Notes: a model not told the origin generated them from the sequence alone. A stretch of DNA of 64,000 nucleotides from Salegentibacter salinarum (GCF_900168115.1 NZ_FUZC01000004.1:124001-188000), one strand, 5' to 3'. Positions 18,518-27,656 are shown, numbered from the stretch's first letter. Made by a program: numbers and translations.

Positions 18518-19969
18518 ATGAATAAATATATAATAGTAAACCACCCTGAAAAGTGGAAGTTAAAACTGGCTAATGTAGAGATAATTTCTGCCCAGGCTTA
18601 TCTCACAAATCCCGACTTTGCAAAGATTAAAAACGCAAGGATTTTCAACCTTTGCAAAGATTATTCTTATCAGTCAAAAGGTTACTACGTGTCGCTTTTA
18701 GCTGAAGCCCGGGGGCATTTAGCAATTCCTACGGTTAAAAATATTGTGGATTTACGCGAACCGAAACTTGTAAAAATAGTTTCCGAAGAGTTTGACGATT
18801 TAATGCAAACCAGCTTAAAAAGCATAAAATCACAGGAATTCACCCTTAGTATCTATTTTGGGCAAAACGTAGCGCAGAAATATAAGGAGTTGAGTGCAAT
18901 GTTTCACCGGCATTTTCAAATTCCGTTTCTTCGGGTAAAATTTAATTATACCACCAGGTGGAACATTAAAAGCATTAAAGCAATTTCTGAGGCCGAAATT
19001 CCCGACGATCACTTAGAAAGTATGTACGAATTTGCGGCGCAGTATTTTGCCAAAAAACGTTACGACACACCTCGCACAAATACTGCGGAATATGATCTGG
19101 CAATTTTAGTACAACCCGATGATCCCGCACCGCCAAGTAATGCCAAAGCATTAAAGAAATTCGTGGAAATTGCTGAAAAAATGGATTTCTATGTAGAAAT
19201 AGTTTCTCCTAAAGATCTTTCGCGTTTATCTGCTTTTGATGCCTTGTTTATTCGGCAGAGTACCGAAGTAAATAATGAGGCTTATGCTTTTGCACGAAAA
19301 GCCCAGCAGGAAGGGATTGCGATTATAGATTATCCAGATGCTATTCTGAAATGTTGTAATAAAGTTTATATGGCTGAGGCTTTGGAAAATGCTAATATTC
19401 CAACTCCGAAAACTGTAATAATTCATAAAGAAAATAAAGACAAAGTACTTGAACTTACCGGACTTCCGGTGGTTTTAAAATCTCCCGATTCTACGTTTTC
19501 TTTCGGTGTAAAGAAAGCAACTACGCCCGTCGAATACCAGGAATTGGTAACAATGATGCTGAAAAAATCGGAATTAGTGATTGCCCAGGAATTTTCACCT
19601 TCAGAATACGATTGGCGAATAGGAATTCTGGATAATAAACCTTTTTATGCCTGCCGATATTATATGGCCAAGGACCATTGGCAAATCTATAACTGGGATG
19701 CCAAGGAAAAAGACGATCAGGATGGAAATGCTGATTGTTTGCCTATAGAGAAAGTACCGAAAAAAATATTGGAAGCTGCCTTAAAATCGGCTAAATTAAT
19801 GGGAAAGGGACTTTATGGAATTGATGTTAAAGAAGTAGGAGGTAAGGCTTTGGTTATTGAAATTAATGATAATCCAAACATCGATTTTGGAGTGGAAGAT
19901 GCCTATTATGGCGATCAGGTTTATGTAGAGATTTTATCGGCATTAAAAAACCGACTGGTAAAGAAATAA
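18518..19969 (+). CDS. RimK-like ATP-grasp ligase with RLAN N-terminal domain
   Basis: A peptide- or amino-acid-ligating enzyme of the ATP-grasp fold (483 residues). Residues about 1-190 match the RLAN domain that precedes some RimK-like ligases. The ATP-grasp part (about 285-480) has the nucleotide-binding LPVVLKSPDSTFSFG loop and the Mg2+ site VIEINDNPNIDFGVED. It is the first gene of a three-gene operon with a GCS2-type glutamate ligase (three-base gap) and an N-formylglutamate-amidohydrolase-like hydrolase. The set suggests synthesis and trimming of a glutamyl- or formylated small peptide; clusters of this kind have been described bioinformatically by Iyer, Aravind and co-workers for amidoligase systems. 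The product is unknown. Confidence 0.85.
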   Translation: MNKYIIVNHPEKWKLKLANVEIISAQAYLTNPDFAKIKNARIFNLCKDYSYQSKGYYVSLLAEARGHLAIPTVKNIVDLREPKLVKIVSEEFDDLMQTSLKSIKSQEFTLSIYFGQNVAQKYKELSAMFHRHFQIPFLRVKFNYTTRWNIKSIKAISEAEIPDDHLESMYEFAAQYFAKKRYDTPRTNTAEYDLAILVQPDDPAPPSNAKALKKFVEIAEKMDFYVEIVSPKDLSRLSAFDALFIRQSTEVNNEAYAFARKAQQEGIAIIDYPDAILKCCNKVYMAEALENANIPTPKTVIIHKENKDKVLELTGLPVVLKSPDSTFSFGVKKATTPVEYQELVTMMLKKSELVIAQEFSPSEYDWRIGILDNKPFYACRYYMAKDHWQIYNWDAKEKDDQDGNADCLPIEKVPKKILEAALKSAKLMGKGLYGIDVKEVGGKALVIEINDNPNIDFGVEDAYYGDQVYVEILSALKNRLVKK

Positions 19970-19972
19970 TTT

Positions 19973-21193
19973 ATGAAGTATCATCTTTTTGAAGTTTTTG
20001 GAATTGAATTGGAATATATGTTTATTGATGCGTCCAGTTTTAAGGTGAATCCAATTGTTGATCAGCTTTTTATTAGTAAAAATGGGGAAATCACCTCAGA
20101 TATAGAAAATGGAGAAATTGAATGGAGCAACGAATTGGTTGCCCACGTTGTAGAATTAAAAACCAACGGTCCCACCGGAGATTTGGACAGTTTAGACCTT
20201 CTTTTTGCTAAAAATATTAAGGAGGTTAATAGTTTACTGAAAGAGAAAAACACCAGGCTTTTACCTTCGGCCGCACATCCTTTAATGAAGCCCGCTACTG
20301 AAACTGAATTGTGGAAACACAGCTCCAGTAAAATTTACGCACTTTATAACAGGATCTTTGATTGCAGCGGACACGGCTGGAGCAATGTACAAAGTATGCA
20401 TATAAATCTTCCGTTTTTTGATGATGCTGAATTTGAAAAATTACACGCAGCGGTGCGCTTGCTATTGCCCATAATTCCTGCTTTAAGCGCGAGTTCTCCT
20501 ATTTTAGAAGGGAAGGATACTGGTTTTAAGGATACCAGGATGCAGGTTTATAAAACCAACCAAAAGGAAATTCCGGAGATGACTGGAAAAGTTATTCCGG
20601 AACAGGTTTTTTCTAAAGACGATTATTACAAAACGATTTTTGAACCGATAAATAACAAAATCAAGCCGCACGATACTGAAAATATTCTGGATCATCATTT
20701 TTTAAATTCCCGTGGTGCTATTGCAAGATTTGATCGAAATGCCATTGAAATTCGCGTTATTGACGTTCAGGAATGTCCTAAAGCCGATATGGCAATTGCG
20801 ATTTTTATTATTGAATGTTTAAAATTGCTGGTTAGTGAAGATTTAATTGCTATTGATGAGCAAAAAAAATGGCACGAAAACGAACTTTTTGAAATATTTG
20901 ATGCCGTAATTAAGGATGCTGAAAATACTAAAATTAATAACAAGGAATATCTTAAGATCTTCGGACTTTCACAAGCTATAGAAATTAAGGAAATCTGGCG
21001 TATTTTATTTTCAAAAGTAAAAAGGAATATTGCAGAAAAACACCAGGAAAGCATTAAATTCTTATTGAATAACGGAAGTCTTTCTACCCGCATTTTGAAA
21101 TCTCTAAATGATGACTTTTCAGAAGGGAATATTCAAAAAACCTATTTTAAATTAGCCGATTGCCTTGAAGAAAATAAATTCTTTAAGCTGTGA
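19973..21193 (+). CDS. GCS2-type glutamate-cysteine ligase-like amidoligase
   Basis: A 406-residue member of the GCS2 family (YbdK-like carboxylate-amine ligases). It starts with FGIELEYMFID, the conserved acidic metal site, followed by WSNELVAHVVELKTNGP and the RIFDCSGHGWSNVQSMHINLP segment. Arg and acidic residues of the C-terminal half (RGAIARFDRNAIEIRVIDVQE) complete the active site. These enzymes form an amide between a glutamate carboxylate and an amine (classically cysteine) using ATP. The real substrate here is unclear, since no glutathione synthetase follows. It overlaps the next gene by four bases. Confidence 0.85.
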   Translation: MKYHLFEVFGIELEYMFIDASSFKVNPIVDQLFISKNGEITSDIENGEIEWSNELVAHVVELKTNGPTGDLDSLDLLFAKNIKEVNSLLKEKNTRLLPSAAHPLMKPATETELWKHSSSKIYALYNRIFDCSGHGWSNVQSMHINLPFFDDAEFEKLHAAVRLLLPIIPALSASSPILEGKDTGFKDTRMQVYKTNQKEIPEMTGKVIPEQVFSKDDYYKTIFEPINNKIKPHDTENILDHHFLNSRGAIARFDRNAIEIRVIDVQECPKADMAIAIFIIECLKLLVSEDLIAIDEQKKWHENELFEIFDAVIKDAENTKINNKEYLKIFGLSQAIEIKEIWRILFSKVKRNIAEKHQESIKFLLNNGSLSTRILKSLNDDFSEGNIQKTYFKLADCLEENKFFKL

Positions 21194-21873
21194 AACTGGT
21201 CTTAACCTGCGAACACGCTTTTAATACAATTCCGGAGGAATACAAAGAGTTATTCTCTGATGCTGAGGAAATTCTCAATTCACATCGAGGCTACGATCCC
21301 GGCTCTCTGGATTTGTTTCGGGAATTAGAAGTTTTAGCAGATTTTAATCAGGTTCAGGAAAATGGTAGATTATTAGTTGAAGTAAACAGATCAATTGGTC
21401 ATCCAAATTTATTTTCAGAGTTTACTAAAATTTTATCCCGGTCGCAGAAAACAGAAGTTTTAAACCAATACTATTTTCCTTATCGGAATTCTGTAGAAAC
21501 TAATATTTCAGCATTTATTGAGAAAGGGGAGAAGGTGTTGCATTTTTCGGTACATACTTTTATCCCGGGATTAAACGGAATAGTAAGAAATACCGATATC
21601 GGATTACTTTATGATCCTGCGAAATCTGGGGAAAAGGAATTCAGTAAAAATTTCAAGCGAAAATTAAAAAAAGAAAACCCTCATCTAAAAATCAGGTTTA
21701 ACTATCCCTATTTTGGAAAGGCAGATGGTTTTACTACGTATTTACGTAAAAAATTTCCTGAAAATTATTTGGGAATTGAGTTAGAAATAAATCAAAAATT
21801 TGTGTCAAAAAACCAAATGGATCATCGAATTAAAAATGCAGTGGTTTTCGCATTGAAAGGTTCATTAAAATAA
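21190..21873 (+). CDS. N-formylglutamate amidohydrolase-like hydrolase
   Basis: A 227-residue FGase-family hydrolase (HutG-like fold, zinc-dependent). It has TCEHAFNTIP near the N terminus, NSHRGYDPGSLDLF, a LVEVNRSIGHPN segment and the histidine-bearing HFSVHTF strand. The start is GTG at 21190, overlapping the previous stop codon (GTGA); no ATG near the start would keep the TCEHA motif. The tight overlap suggests translational coupling to the GCS2 gene. In this context it probably removes a formyl or amide group from the ligase product. Histidine degradation is unlikely because no hut genes are present. Confidence 0.82.
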   Translation: MKLVLTCEHAFNTIPEEYKELFSDAEEILNSHRGYDPGSLDLFRELEVLADFNQVQENGRLLVEVNRSIGHPNLFSEFTKILSRSQKTEVLNQYYFPYRNSVETNISAFIEKGEKVLHFSVHTFIPGLNGIVRNTDIGLLYDPAKSGEKEFSKNFKRKLKKENPHLKIRFNYPYFGKADGFTTYLRKKFPENYLGIELEINQKFVSKNQMDHRIKNAVVFALKGSLK

Positions 21874-21878
21874 AGAAA

Positions 21879-21914
21879 GCCACGAATTCACAAACATATA
21901 AGTGTATTCGTGGC
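21879..21914. terminator. Hairpin between convergent genes
   Basis: GCCACGAAT (21879-21887) pairs with ATTCGTGGC (21906-21914), with further partial pairing inside. A short T-run follows on the plus strand. It probably ends the ligase operon and possibly also the OsmC transcript. Confidence 0.6.
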
Positions 21915-21945
21915 GAATATTTTTCTTCTAATGTCTTTCAACAAA

Positions 21946-22359
21946 TTATTGAATCAATTCAGATTCCAAGGTGATTTCTGTGTTGAGCAATTTAGAAATC
22001 GGGCAATTCTTTTTCGCATCCTGGGCTACTTTCTCGAACTGCGCTTTATCAATTCCTTTTACTTTCGCTTTTAAAATCAAATGTGATTTTTTTACAGCAC
22101 CATCTTCAAAAGTAATTTCAGATTTGGTTTCCAGTTCATCAGGTGCAAAACCTTCTTCGGTTAAATTAGCCGAGAGTTGCATCGTAAAACAGCCGGCATG
22201 TGCCGCACCTATAAGTTCTTCGGGGTTAGTGCCAATTCCGTCTTCAAACCTGGTTTTAAAAGAATATTGCGATTCTTTTAAAACACCACTTTGGGTGCTT
22301 ACAGTTCCTTTACCTTCCTTAAGATTTCCTTTCCAAACTGCGGTTCCATGTCTTTTCAT
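21946..22359 (-). CDS. OsmC-family peroxiredoxin
   Basis: A 137-residue OsmC/Ohr-type thiol peroxidase that reduces organic hydroperoxides. The two reactive cysteines are Cys57 (AAHAGCFTM) and Cys119 (KKNCPISKL), with Arg37 and Glu48 in place, so the site is intact. The OsmC subgroup, rather than Ohr, fits the N-terminal RHGTAVWKG. It has its own promoter region. Confidence 0.93.
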   Translation of the reverse strand: MKRHGTAVWKGNLKEGKGTVSTQSGVLKESQYSFKTRFEDGIGTNPEELIGAAHAGCFTMQLSANLTEEGFAPDELETKSEITFEDGAVKKSHLILKAKVKGIDKAQFEKVAQDAKKNCPISKLLNTEITLESELIQ

Positions 22360-22456
22360 AATAATATTTTTTGTTGATTTCTTTCTAAGATAAAAATCAT
22401 TATGACTAACCTCAAATTATTATCAAAACATTAACCCCTCTTTAAAAATCATACAA

Positions 22457-22490
22457 CAAAAAAGCCCGAAACCATTAGGCTTCGGGCTCT
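22457..22490 (-). terminator. Terminator of the FKBP gene
   Basis: The 8-bp stem AGCCCGAA (22463-22470) / TTCGGGCT (22481-22488) has an A-run at 22458-22463 that reads as a T-run on the minus strand. It terminates the FKBP-type isomerase gene. Confidence 0.85.
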
Positions 22491-22510
22491 TCTATATAAG
22501 TTAAAAGAAC

Positions 22511-22942
22511 TTACTTGATCTCAACTACTTCAAGATCAAATACAAGGTCTTTTCCTGCTAATGGGTGATTTCCATCTACCACAATAGTTTCGTCTTTTAC
22601 ATCTTTAACCACAAGATTCATTTCCTGTCCGTCAGGGCTCTTGGAAACAAGTCCCATTCCTACTTCCGGCTTAATTTCTTCCGGAAGCTGGCTTTTTTCT
22701 ACTTCTTGCACAAGTTCTTCTCTTGGCTCTCCGTAAGCTTCTTCTTTAGGAATATTTATGGTTTTCTTCTCGTTCACTTTCATATCGATAAGGCCTTTCT
22801 CAAAACCAGGGATAAGCTGTCCTTGTCCCATAGTAAATTCTATAGGCTCACCTCTTTCTACAGAGCTGTCAAAAACCTGCCCGTCAGCTAGTTTACCTGT
22901 GTAATGTACCTTTACCGTGTCATTTGCTTTTACTTGACTCAT
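22511..22942 (-). CDS. FKBP-type peptidyl-prolyl isomerase, SlyD-like
   Basis: A 143-residue cis-trans proline isomerase and chaperone. The FKBP domain is split by an IF-type insert: VKVHYTGKLADGQVFDSS, then IPGFEKGLIDMKVNEKK, the insert at about 72-125, and the closing strand FDLEVVEI. It lacks the His/Cys-rich metal tail of E. coli SlyD. The ATG at 22940-22942 (MSQVKAND) is used; the frame stays open 87 bases upstream, but that part has no family similarity. It is probably cytoplasmic, since no signal peptide is present. Confidence 0.92.
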   Translation of the reverse strand: MSQVKANDTVKVHYTGKLADGQVFDSSVERGEPIEFTMGQGQLIPGFEKGLIDMKVNEKKTINIPKEEAYGEPREELVQEVEKSQLPEEIKPEVGMGLVSKSPDGQEMNLVVKDVKDETIVVDGNHPLAGKDLVFDLEVVEIK

Positions 22943-23226
22943 AATGTTGTTTTTCAAAATTATAATGGGCTTTATTAACAATATGCCCGTTAAAGAGTGC
23001 AAAGGTACAGTTATAAAATCCGCTTCCAAATTATGACCGCTTTAATCCCGAAATCTTTTAAAAATCTTAACATTTCTAATAAAAATTTATTCTGAAAGCA
23101 TAAGTACTGAAAGACAATAGCTTAATATTTAAATTGGAATTCACGGAATAAGTAAATACATTTATTAACTCAAAATTTAGAAAAACTTTAATAAGCTTAA
23201 CCCACTTAACGTAAATCCTGAAACAC

Positions 23227-24693
23227 ATGAAAAAAGAAGAAACCTCTAAATCTAATTCCAGAAGAAGTTTTTTAAAAACAACTGCCTTAGCCACGGCCGG
23301 GATTAGCATTATCCCAAGGCACGTAATGGGAGGCCCCGGATTTTTGGCCCCAAGTGATAAACTGGTGATTGCCGGAATTGGAGTAGGAGGAAAAGGTGAA
23401 AGTGATATAAATAGCTTTTATCAATCAGGAAAGGCTGATATTGGTTTTTTATGTGATGTTGATAAGAAAAGAGCCGCAAATTCTGTAGCCCGTTTCCCCA
23501 AGGCTAAATTTTATACCGATTATCGAGAAATGTTAGACAAGGAAGCTAAAAATATAGATGCCGTTTCCATTTCTACCCCAGATCACGGTCACGCTGTGCA
23601 GGCTTTAGCCGCTATGGAATTAGGAAAACCTGTCTATGTTCAAAAACCACTTACCCACGATATTTATGAAGCAAGACAATTAACTGAAGCTGCCGAAAAA
23701 TATAAAGTTGTTACCCAAATGGGGAATCAGGGAGCTTCGGGTGATGGCGTTAGAAAAATGCGAGAATGGTATGATGCCGATCTTATAGGAAAAGTACACA
23801 CAGTTTATGTTTGGACAGATAGACCGGTATGGCCACAGGGAATTCCGTGGCCAAAAGGAAAAACCACCGCTGTACCGGAAGGTTTAGACTGGGATTTATG
23901 GTTAAATACTGCTCCGTATAAAAATTATATTGAAGGACTGGTTCCGTTTAACTGGCGCGGATGGTGGGATTATGGTACCGGTGCACTTGGCGATATGGGC
24001 TGCCATTTAATTGAAGCACCATACCGTGTTTTAGGCCTTGGCCATCCAAAAGACGTGCAGTGTAGCGTAGGAAGTGTTTATGTAGATGAATTTCAAAGAG
24101 GTTATTTCCCCGAAAGTTGTCCGCCCTCAAGCCACGCGGTAATTACGTTCCCTAAAACCGAAAAAACCAGCGAAGATGTAACTTTACACTGGATGGACGG
24201 TGGCATTAAACCAAAAAGACCTGAAGAACTAGGTCCAAATGAAACATTTGGCGATGGTGGAAACGGTGTTTTATTTATTGGTGATAAAGGAAAAATGATG
24301 TGTGGTACATATGGTCGAAATCCTCGTTTATTACCCACCTCAAAAACCGACGAAGTTAATGTTGCTCAAAAATATGATCGTGTTCCCGGGGGGGAAGAAG
24401 GCCATTATTCCCAATGGGTAGAAGGCGCAATTGCCGGCTATGGTAAGAAAGAATTGAGTTCTCCATTTGAAATTGCCGGTCCGCTAACTGAAACTTTGTT
24501 AATAGCAAATTTAGCCATTAGGGGGTACGATGTTAGAAACGAAAAGAAACGCGAAAATGGAGATACGTATTTTGAATATCCTGGCCGCGATATAAAAATG
24601 CTCTGGAATTCAGAAGAAATGCGCGTTACCAATTTTGATGAAGCCAATCAATTTGTGCGTAGAGACTATCGCGATGGCTGGAAGTTAAGCTAG
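23227..24693 (+). CDS. Tat-exported Gfo/Idh/MocA-family oxidoreductase
   Basis: An NAD(P)-dependent oxidoreductase of 488 residues with a twin-arginine signal (SRRSFLK at residues 11-17). It therefore folds and loads its cofactor in the cytoplasm before export. The Rossmann region starts at about residue 47 (VIAGIGVGGKGESDI), and the family EKP-type motif appears as VQKPLTHD. The C-terminal half carries the long inserts typical of exported Bacteroidota members that act on carbohydrates or inositol-like compounds. The natural substrate cannot be read here, and no sugar-utilisation cluster surrounds it. Confidence 0.9.
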   Translation: MKKEETSKSNSRRSFLKTTALATAGISIIPRHVMGGPGFLAPSDKLVIAGIGVGGKGESDINSFYQSGKADIGFLCDVDKKRAANSVARFPKAKFYTDYREMLDKEAKNIDAVSISTPDHGHAVQALAAMELGKPVYVQKPLTHDIYEARQLTEAAEKYKVVTQMGNQGASGDGVRKMREWYDADLIGKVHTVYVWTDRPVWPQGIPWPKGKTTAVPEGLDWDLWLNTAPYKNYIEGLVPFNWRGWWDYGTGALGDMGCHLIEAPYRVLGLGHPKDVQCSVGSVYVDEFQRGYFPESCPPSSHAVITFPKTEKTSEDVTLHWMDGGIKPKRPEELGPNETFGDGGNGVLFIGDKGKMMCGTYGRNPRLLPTSKTDEVNVAQKYDRVPGGEEGHYSQWVEGAIAGYGKKELSSPFEIAGPLTETLLIANLAIRGYDVRNEKKRENGDTYFEYPGRDIKMLWNSEEMRVTNFDEANQFVRRDYRDGWKLS

Positions 24694-24717
24694 AATAAGA
24701 ATTCAAATTAATAAGTT

Positions 24718-25167
24718 ATGAGAGCCGGAATAATAGTTTTTTTAATAATTATTTATTTCGGCTTTTTAGCTTGTAATTTTAAGGATAAAAATTCCATAGA
24801 ACCTTCTACCGTATGGGATACCCTTGAAGTTACAGCATCTGCCTATAATTCCCTTAGTTGGCAAACCGGTGCCGGTGGCGCTAATATTACCGCCTGGGGA
24901 GATACTTTAAAACCAGGATTAAGAGCAATCGCTGTTTCCCGGGATTTAATTAAAAAAGGCTTAGACCATAATACGCCGGTTAAAATTGAAGGTTTTGACA
25001 GCATTTTCCTGGTGAAAGATAAAATGCATTACCGCTGGAAAAACAAAATTGACATCTACATGGACGCGGATGTACAAAAAGCCCGGGAATTTGGTCGTAA
25101 AAAATTAAAGATCTATTATGAAGTTCCAATAGATTCAATTTCAAGGAATAAAAACACAAAAGATTAA
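24718..25167 (+). CDS. 3D-domain lipoprotein
   Basis: A 149-residue lipoprotein with lipobox FLAC (Cys19) and a 3D (Asp-Asp-Asp) domain. The three aspartates appear as Asp76 (AVSRD), Asp101 (VKDKMH) and Asp112 (KIDIYM). The 3D domain is a double-psi beta-barrel related to the catalytic domain of lytic transglycosylase MltA, so a role in the cell wall is likely. The channel gene follows six bases downstream, so the two may be co-transcribed. Confidence 0.85.
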   Translation: MRAGIIVFLIIIYFGFLACNFKDKNSIEPSTVWDTLEVTASAYNSLSWQTGAGGANITAWGDTLKPGLRAIAVSRDLIKKGLDHNTPVKIEGFDSIFLVKDKMHYRWKNKIDIYMDADVQKAREFGRKKLKIYYEVPIDSISRNKNTKD

Positions 25168-25173
25168 TTCTTA

Positions 25174-26244
25174 ATGATCAAAAAATACGTTTTTCTATTT
25201 AGTCTATTAATTTCAAGTTTTAGTTTTAATGCACAACAAGCTCCAGATAGTCTGGATATTAACCAAACATTTGTAATTGGAGTTACACCTACGCCGCCTT
25301 TTATAATGAAAGAAAACGGCGAATACACGGGACTTAGCATTGAAGCCTGGGATTTGGTAAATGAGGAGCTGGATTTTAATTACGAATTTAAAGAATATAC
25401 TTCCCTGGGCAATCTATTAAACGCTATTGAAAATAACGAAGTAGATTTTAGTATTAATCCGGTGACGGTGACCGATAATAGGATGCAGCGAATGGATTTT
25501 TCCCAACCATATTTCATATCTCATACCGGTGTGGCTAAAAGAAGTGAATCTCAGGTTTTTAGTTATTTAGCAAATTTATTTAGCTGGAATTTTATTTCGG
25601 CAATTCTTATTTTATTAGCAGTAATTTTTGTTTTTGGGTTCCTGGTTTGGATTTTTGAACGTAAAAAGAATGCCGAAGAATTTGGGGGCGGTTCTCGTGG
25701 AATTCTGGAAGGTTTCTGGTGGAGTGCTGTTACAATGACAACAGTGGGTTACGGTGATAAATCGCCCAGAACTACCGGCGGACGTATAATTGGCTTAATC
25801 TGGATGTTTATGGCCATCATTATTATTTCCAGTTTAACGGCCGGAATTGCTTCATCACTAACCGTTCAAACAATGAACGATGAAATTACCGGCGTACAGG
25901 ATTTATCTAAATTTGAAGTAACCAGCGTAAGAAGCAGCAGTGCCCAGGAATTATTAAATCTTTACAATATACAGCATACCGAAGTAGTGAGCGAAAAGGA
26001 AGGAATGGAGCTTCTAGAGAATAAAGAAACCAAGCTTTTTGTTTACGATGAGCCTATTCTGCGGTACGAATTAAAAAGAAGAGGATTAGAAGATGATATT
26101 GAAGTTCTCCCTAAAACCTTAAAAAAAGATTATTACGGGTATAGCTTTCCTAAAAATTCACCTTTATTAAATAAAATTGATCCTGTTCTCATTGGAGTAA
26201 TGAAAACGATGGAATGGAATACTATTATGGCCGAGTACGAATAA
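25174..26244 (+). CDS. Ionotropic-glutamate-receptor-like K+ channel (GluR0 type)
   Basis: A 356-residue ligand-gated channel of the prokaryotic iGluR family. After a signal peptide (1-20) comes the first half of a periplasmic ligand-binding domain (about 30-130), with the conserved Arg103 in TDNRMQRMDFSQPY that binds the ligand carboxylate. TM1 follows at about 138-161, then a re-entrant pore loop at about 178-196 with the K+ filter TVGYGD (190-195), and TM2 at about 203-229. The second half of the ligand-binding domain closes the protein (about 240-356). The order S1-TM1-P-TM2-S2 is that of Synechocystis GluR0, not of eukaryotic receptors, which have an extra helix. It should conduct K+ on binding an amino acid. 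Confidence 0.92.
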   Translation: MIKKYVFLFSLLISSFSFNAQQAPDSLDINQTFVIGVTPTPPFIMKENGEYTGLSIEAWDLVNEELDFNYEFKEYTSLGNLLNAIENNEVDFSINPVTVTDNRMQRMDFSQPYFISHTGVAKRSESQVFSYLANLFSWNFISAILILLAVIFVFGFLVWIFERKKNAEEFGGGSRGILEGFWWSAVTMTTVGYGDKSPRTTGGRIIGLIWMFMAIIIISSLTAGIASSLTVQTMNDEITGVQDLSKFEVTSVRSSSAQELLNLYNIQHTEVVSEKEGMELLENKETKLFVYDEPILRYELKRRGLEDDIEVLPKTLKKDYYGYSFPKNSPLLNKIDPVLIGVMKTMEWNTIMAEYE

Positions 26245-26376
26245 CTATCCGAGGCCAAGGTATCCAAGAATTATCCATAGAATTATAAATACCACGATAA
26301 TTCCTATACACCCGCAGCCGCCACCAAGTTTTTTGGCGCCCCAACCGGCAAGAATAGCCCTGATGATATTTTTCAT
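26245..26376 (-). CDS. 43-residue membrane miniprotein
   Basis: Read on the minus strand, this frame gives 43 residues starting MKNIIRAILAGWGAKKLGGG, then CGCIG and a hydrophobic helix (about 24-43). It resembles a small conserved flavobacterial membrane protein with a glycine- and cysteine-rich turn before one helix. It is antisense-adjacent to the channel, with its stop one base after the channel stop. Small size makes it easy to miss; the clean start-to-stop frame and membrane-protein composition support it. Function unknown. Confidence 0.65.
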   Translation of the reverse strand: MKNIIRAILAGWGAKKLGGGCGCIGIIVVFIILWIILGYLGLG

Positions 26377-26531
26377 AATTTTATAGTTTATAGGTTAAGT
26401 GAAGACTAATGTAGCTGAAATCAAATTTCAAAGTTTAGAATTAGCAAATATTTAGCAGCATATTAGTACAAAGCCTTAAAAATTCTAAACATTTGTATTT
26501 TGTATCTTTATAAAAACTAACAAAAAATATT

Positions 26532-27407
26532 ATGAAATTAAATTCTATTAAAATCCTTCTTTTAAGCGTGTTTATTAGTAGTGGCGTATATGCCCAAAGT
26601 ACGTCGGCTACTTTAATAAAGAAGGTAGAAGGCTTTAGCCATCCTGAATCTGTTGTTTTTAATGAGGATGAAAATGAATATTATGTCTCAAATATGGCCG
26701 ATAACGAAGCCGGAGACGGATTTATTTCCAGGGTTTCTGCTGATGGAGAAATTATCGACTTAAAATGGATAGATGGTTTAAAAGACCCAAAAGGTTTACT
26801 GGTAAAAGACGATAAGGTATATGTTACCAATAATACCGAACTTATAGAAATTAGTATTGGAAGATCAGAAATCACAAAGCTAATTGAAGTTGAAGGTGCA
26901 AAATCTTTAAATGATATAACTGTAGATGCCGTGGGCAATATTTTTATTTCAGATTCCGGTAAAAGTGCTATTTATTTAATGCCCGGCGATTCTGCAAATA
27001 TGATGGTTCCTGAAGATAAGAAAGGGGAGATTATTGAATATTTAAACACTACAAGGTTAGAATATGTAAACGGACTTTACGCGCATAAAGATCATCTTTA
27101 CGCTGCTGCCTGGGGGGAAAACACCGACGGTAACTTCCTGAAAATTGATATGGATACACGCGAGATCGAAAAAGTATCTAAAGAAGGAATTGGGAATTTA
27201 GACGGCGTTCAACCGGTTGGGGATGATGCATTTTATATTTCAGATTGGGCTACCGGTACAATTTATCTTATTAAGAAAGACGGGGAACTTAAAGAAGTAT
27301 TAACTTCAGAAAAAAGTTCTGGGGATATTCTATTTGATGCTAAAAAAAATCAGTTGGTTTTACCTATGAATTTTCAAAACTCTGTTTGGTGGTACCAACT
27401 TCAATAA
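26532..27407 (+). CDS. Secreted SMP-30/NHL-type beta-propeller protein
   Basis: A 291-residue protein with a signal peptide (cleavage after VYA, about residue 21), folding as a six-bladed propeller of the SMP-30/gluconolactonase/NHL group. Repeated blades end in patterns such as EYYVSNM, KVYVTNN, NIFISDS and AFYISDW. Such proteins hydrolyse lactones or simply bind ligands. It lies beside no sugar operon, so no substrate is proposed. A TATCTTTA-type -7 element sits about 25 bases before the start. Confidence 0.85.
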   Translation: MKLNSIKILLLSVFISSGVYAQSTSATLIKKVEGFSHPESVVFNEDENEYYVSNMADNEAGDGFISRVSADGEIIDLKWIDGLKDPKGLLVKDDKVYVTNNTELIEISIGRSEITKLIEVEGAKSLNDITVDAVGNIFISDSGKSAIYLMPGDSANMMVPEDKKGEIIEYLNTTRLEYVNGLYAHKDHLYAAAWGENTDGNFLKIDMDTREIEKVSKEGIGNLDGVQPVGDDAFYISDWATGTIYLIKKDGELKEVLTSEKSSGDILFDAKKNQLVLPMNFQNSVWWYQLQ

Positions 27408-27468
27408 TCTAAGAATACCTTATCACTCTTAAAATTTTGAAATACTAATTTTGAATAAAAACTAACCT

Positions 27469-27615
27469 ATGGAACTTAAGAAAGACGAAGAAGAGAAAGA
27501 TTATATTTTAAAAGATAATAAGAAAACTAATTTTGGAATAGGTTTTATAATTACCATTTTACTTATTCTTGTAGTAGCCGTAGTAATTTCCGGTTTTTAC
27601 TTTGGGTTTTGGTAA
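27469..27615 (+). CDS. 48-residue single-pass membrane miniprotein
   Basis: ATG at 27469 opens a 48-residue frame. A charged N terminus (MELKKDEEEKDY) is followed by one hydrophobic helix (about 24-46) ending YFGFW. Codon use and the stop before a repeat element fit a real gene, and the membrane-protein composition is unlikely by chance. It follows the propeller gene by 61 bases and may be read from the same mRNA. Function unknown. Confidence 0.6.
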   Translation: MELKKDEEEKDYILKDNKKTNFGIGFIITILLILVVAVVISGFYFGFW

Positions 27616-27656
27616 TGGGGATAACTAACCGTCTAACTGAAGGTTTCTCCTTATAA

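Noticed and set aside
22943-23029. 29-residue extension of the FKBP protein
   Set aside because: FKBP similarity begins at the ATG 22940-22942.
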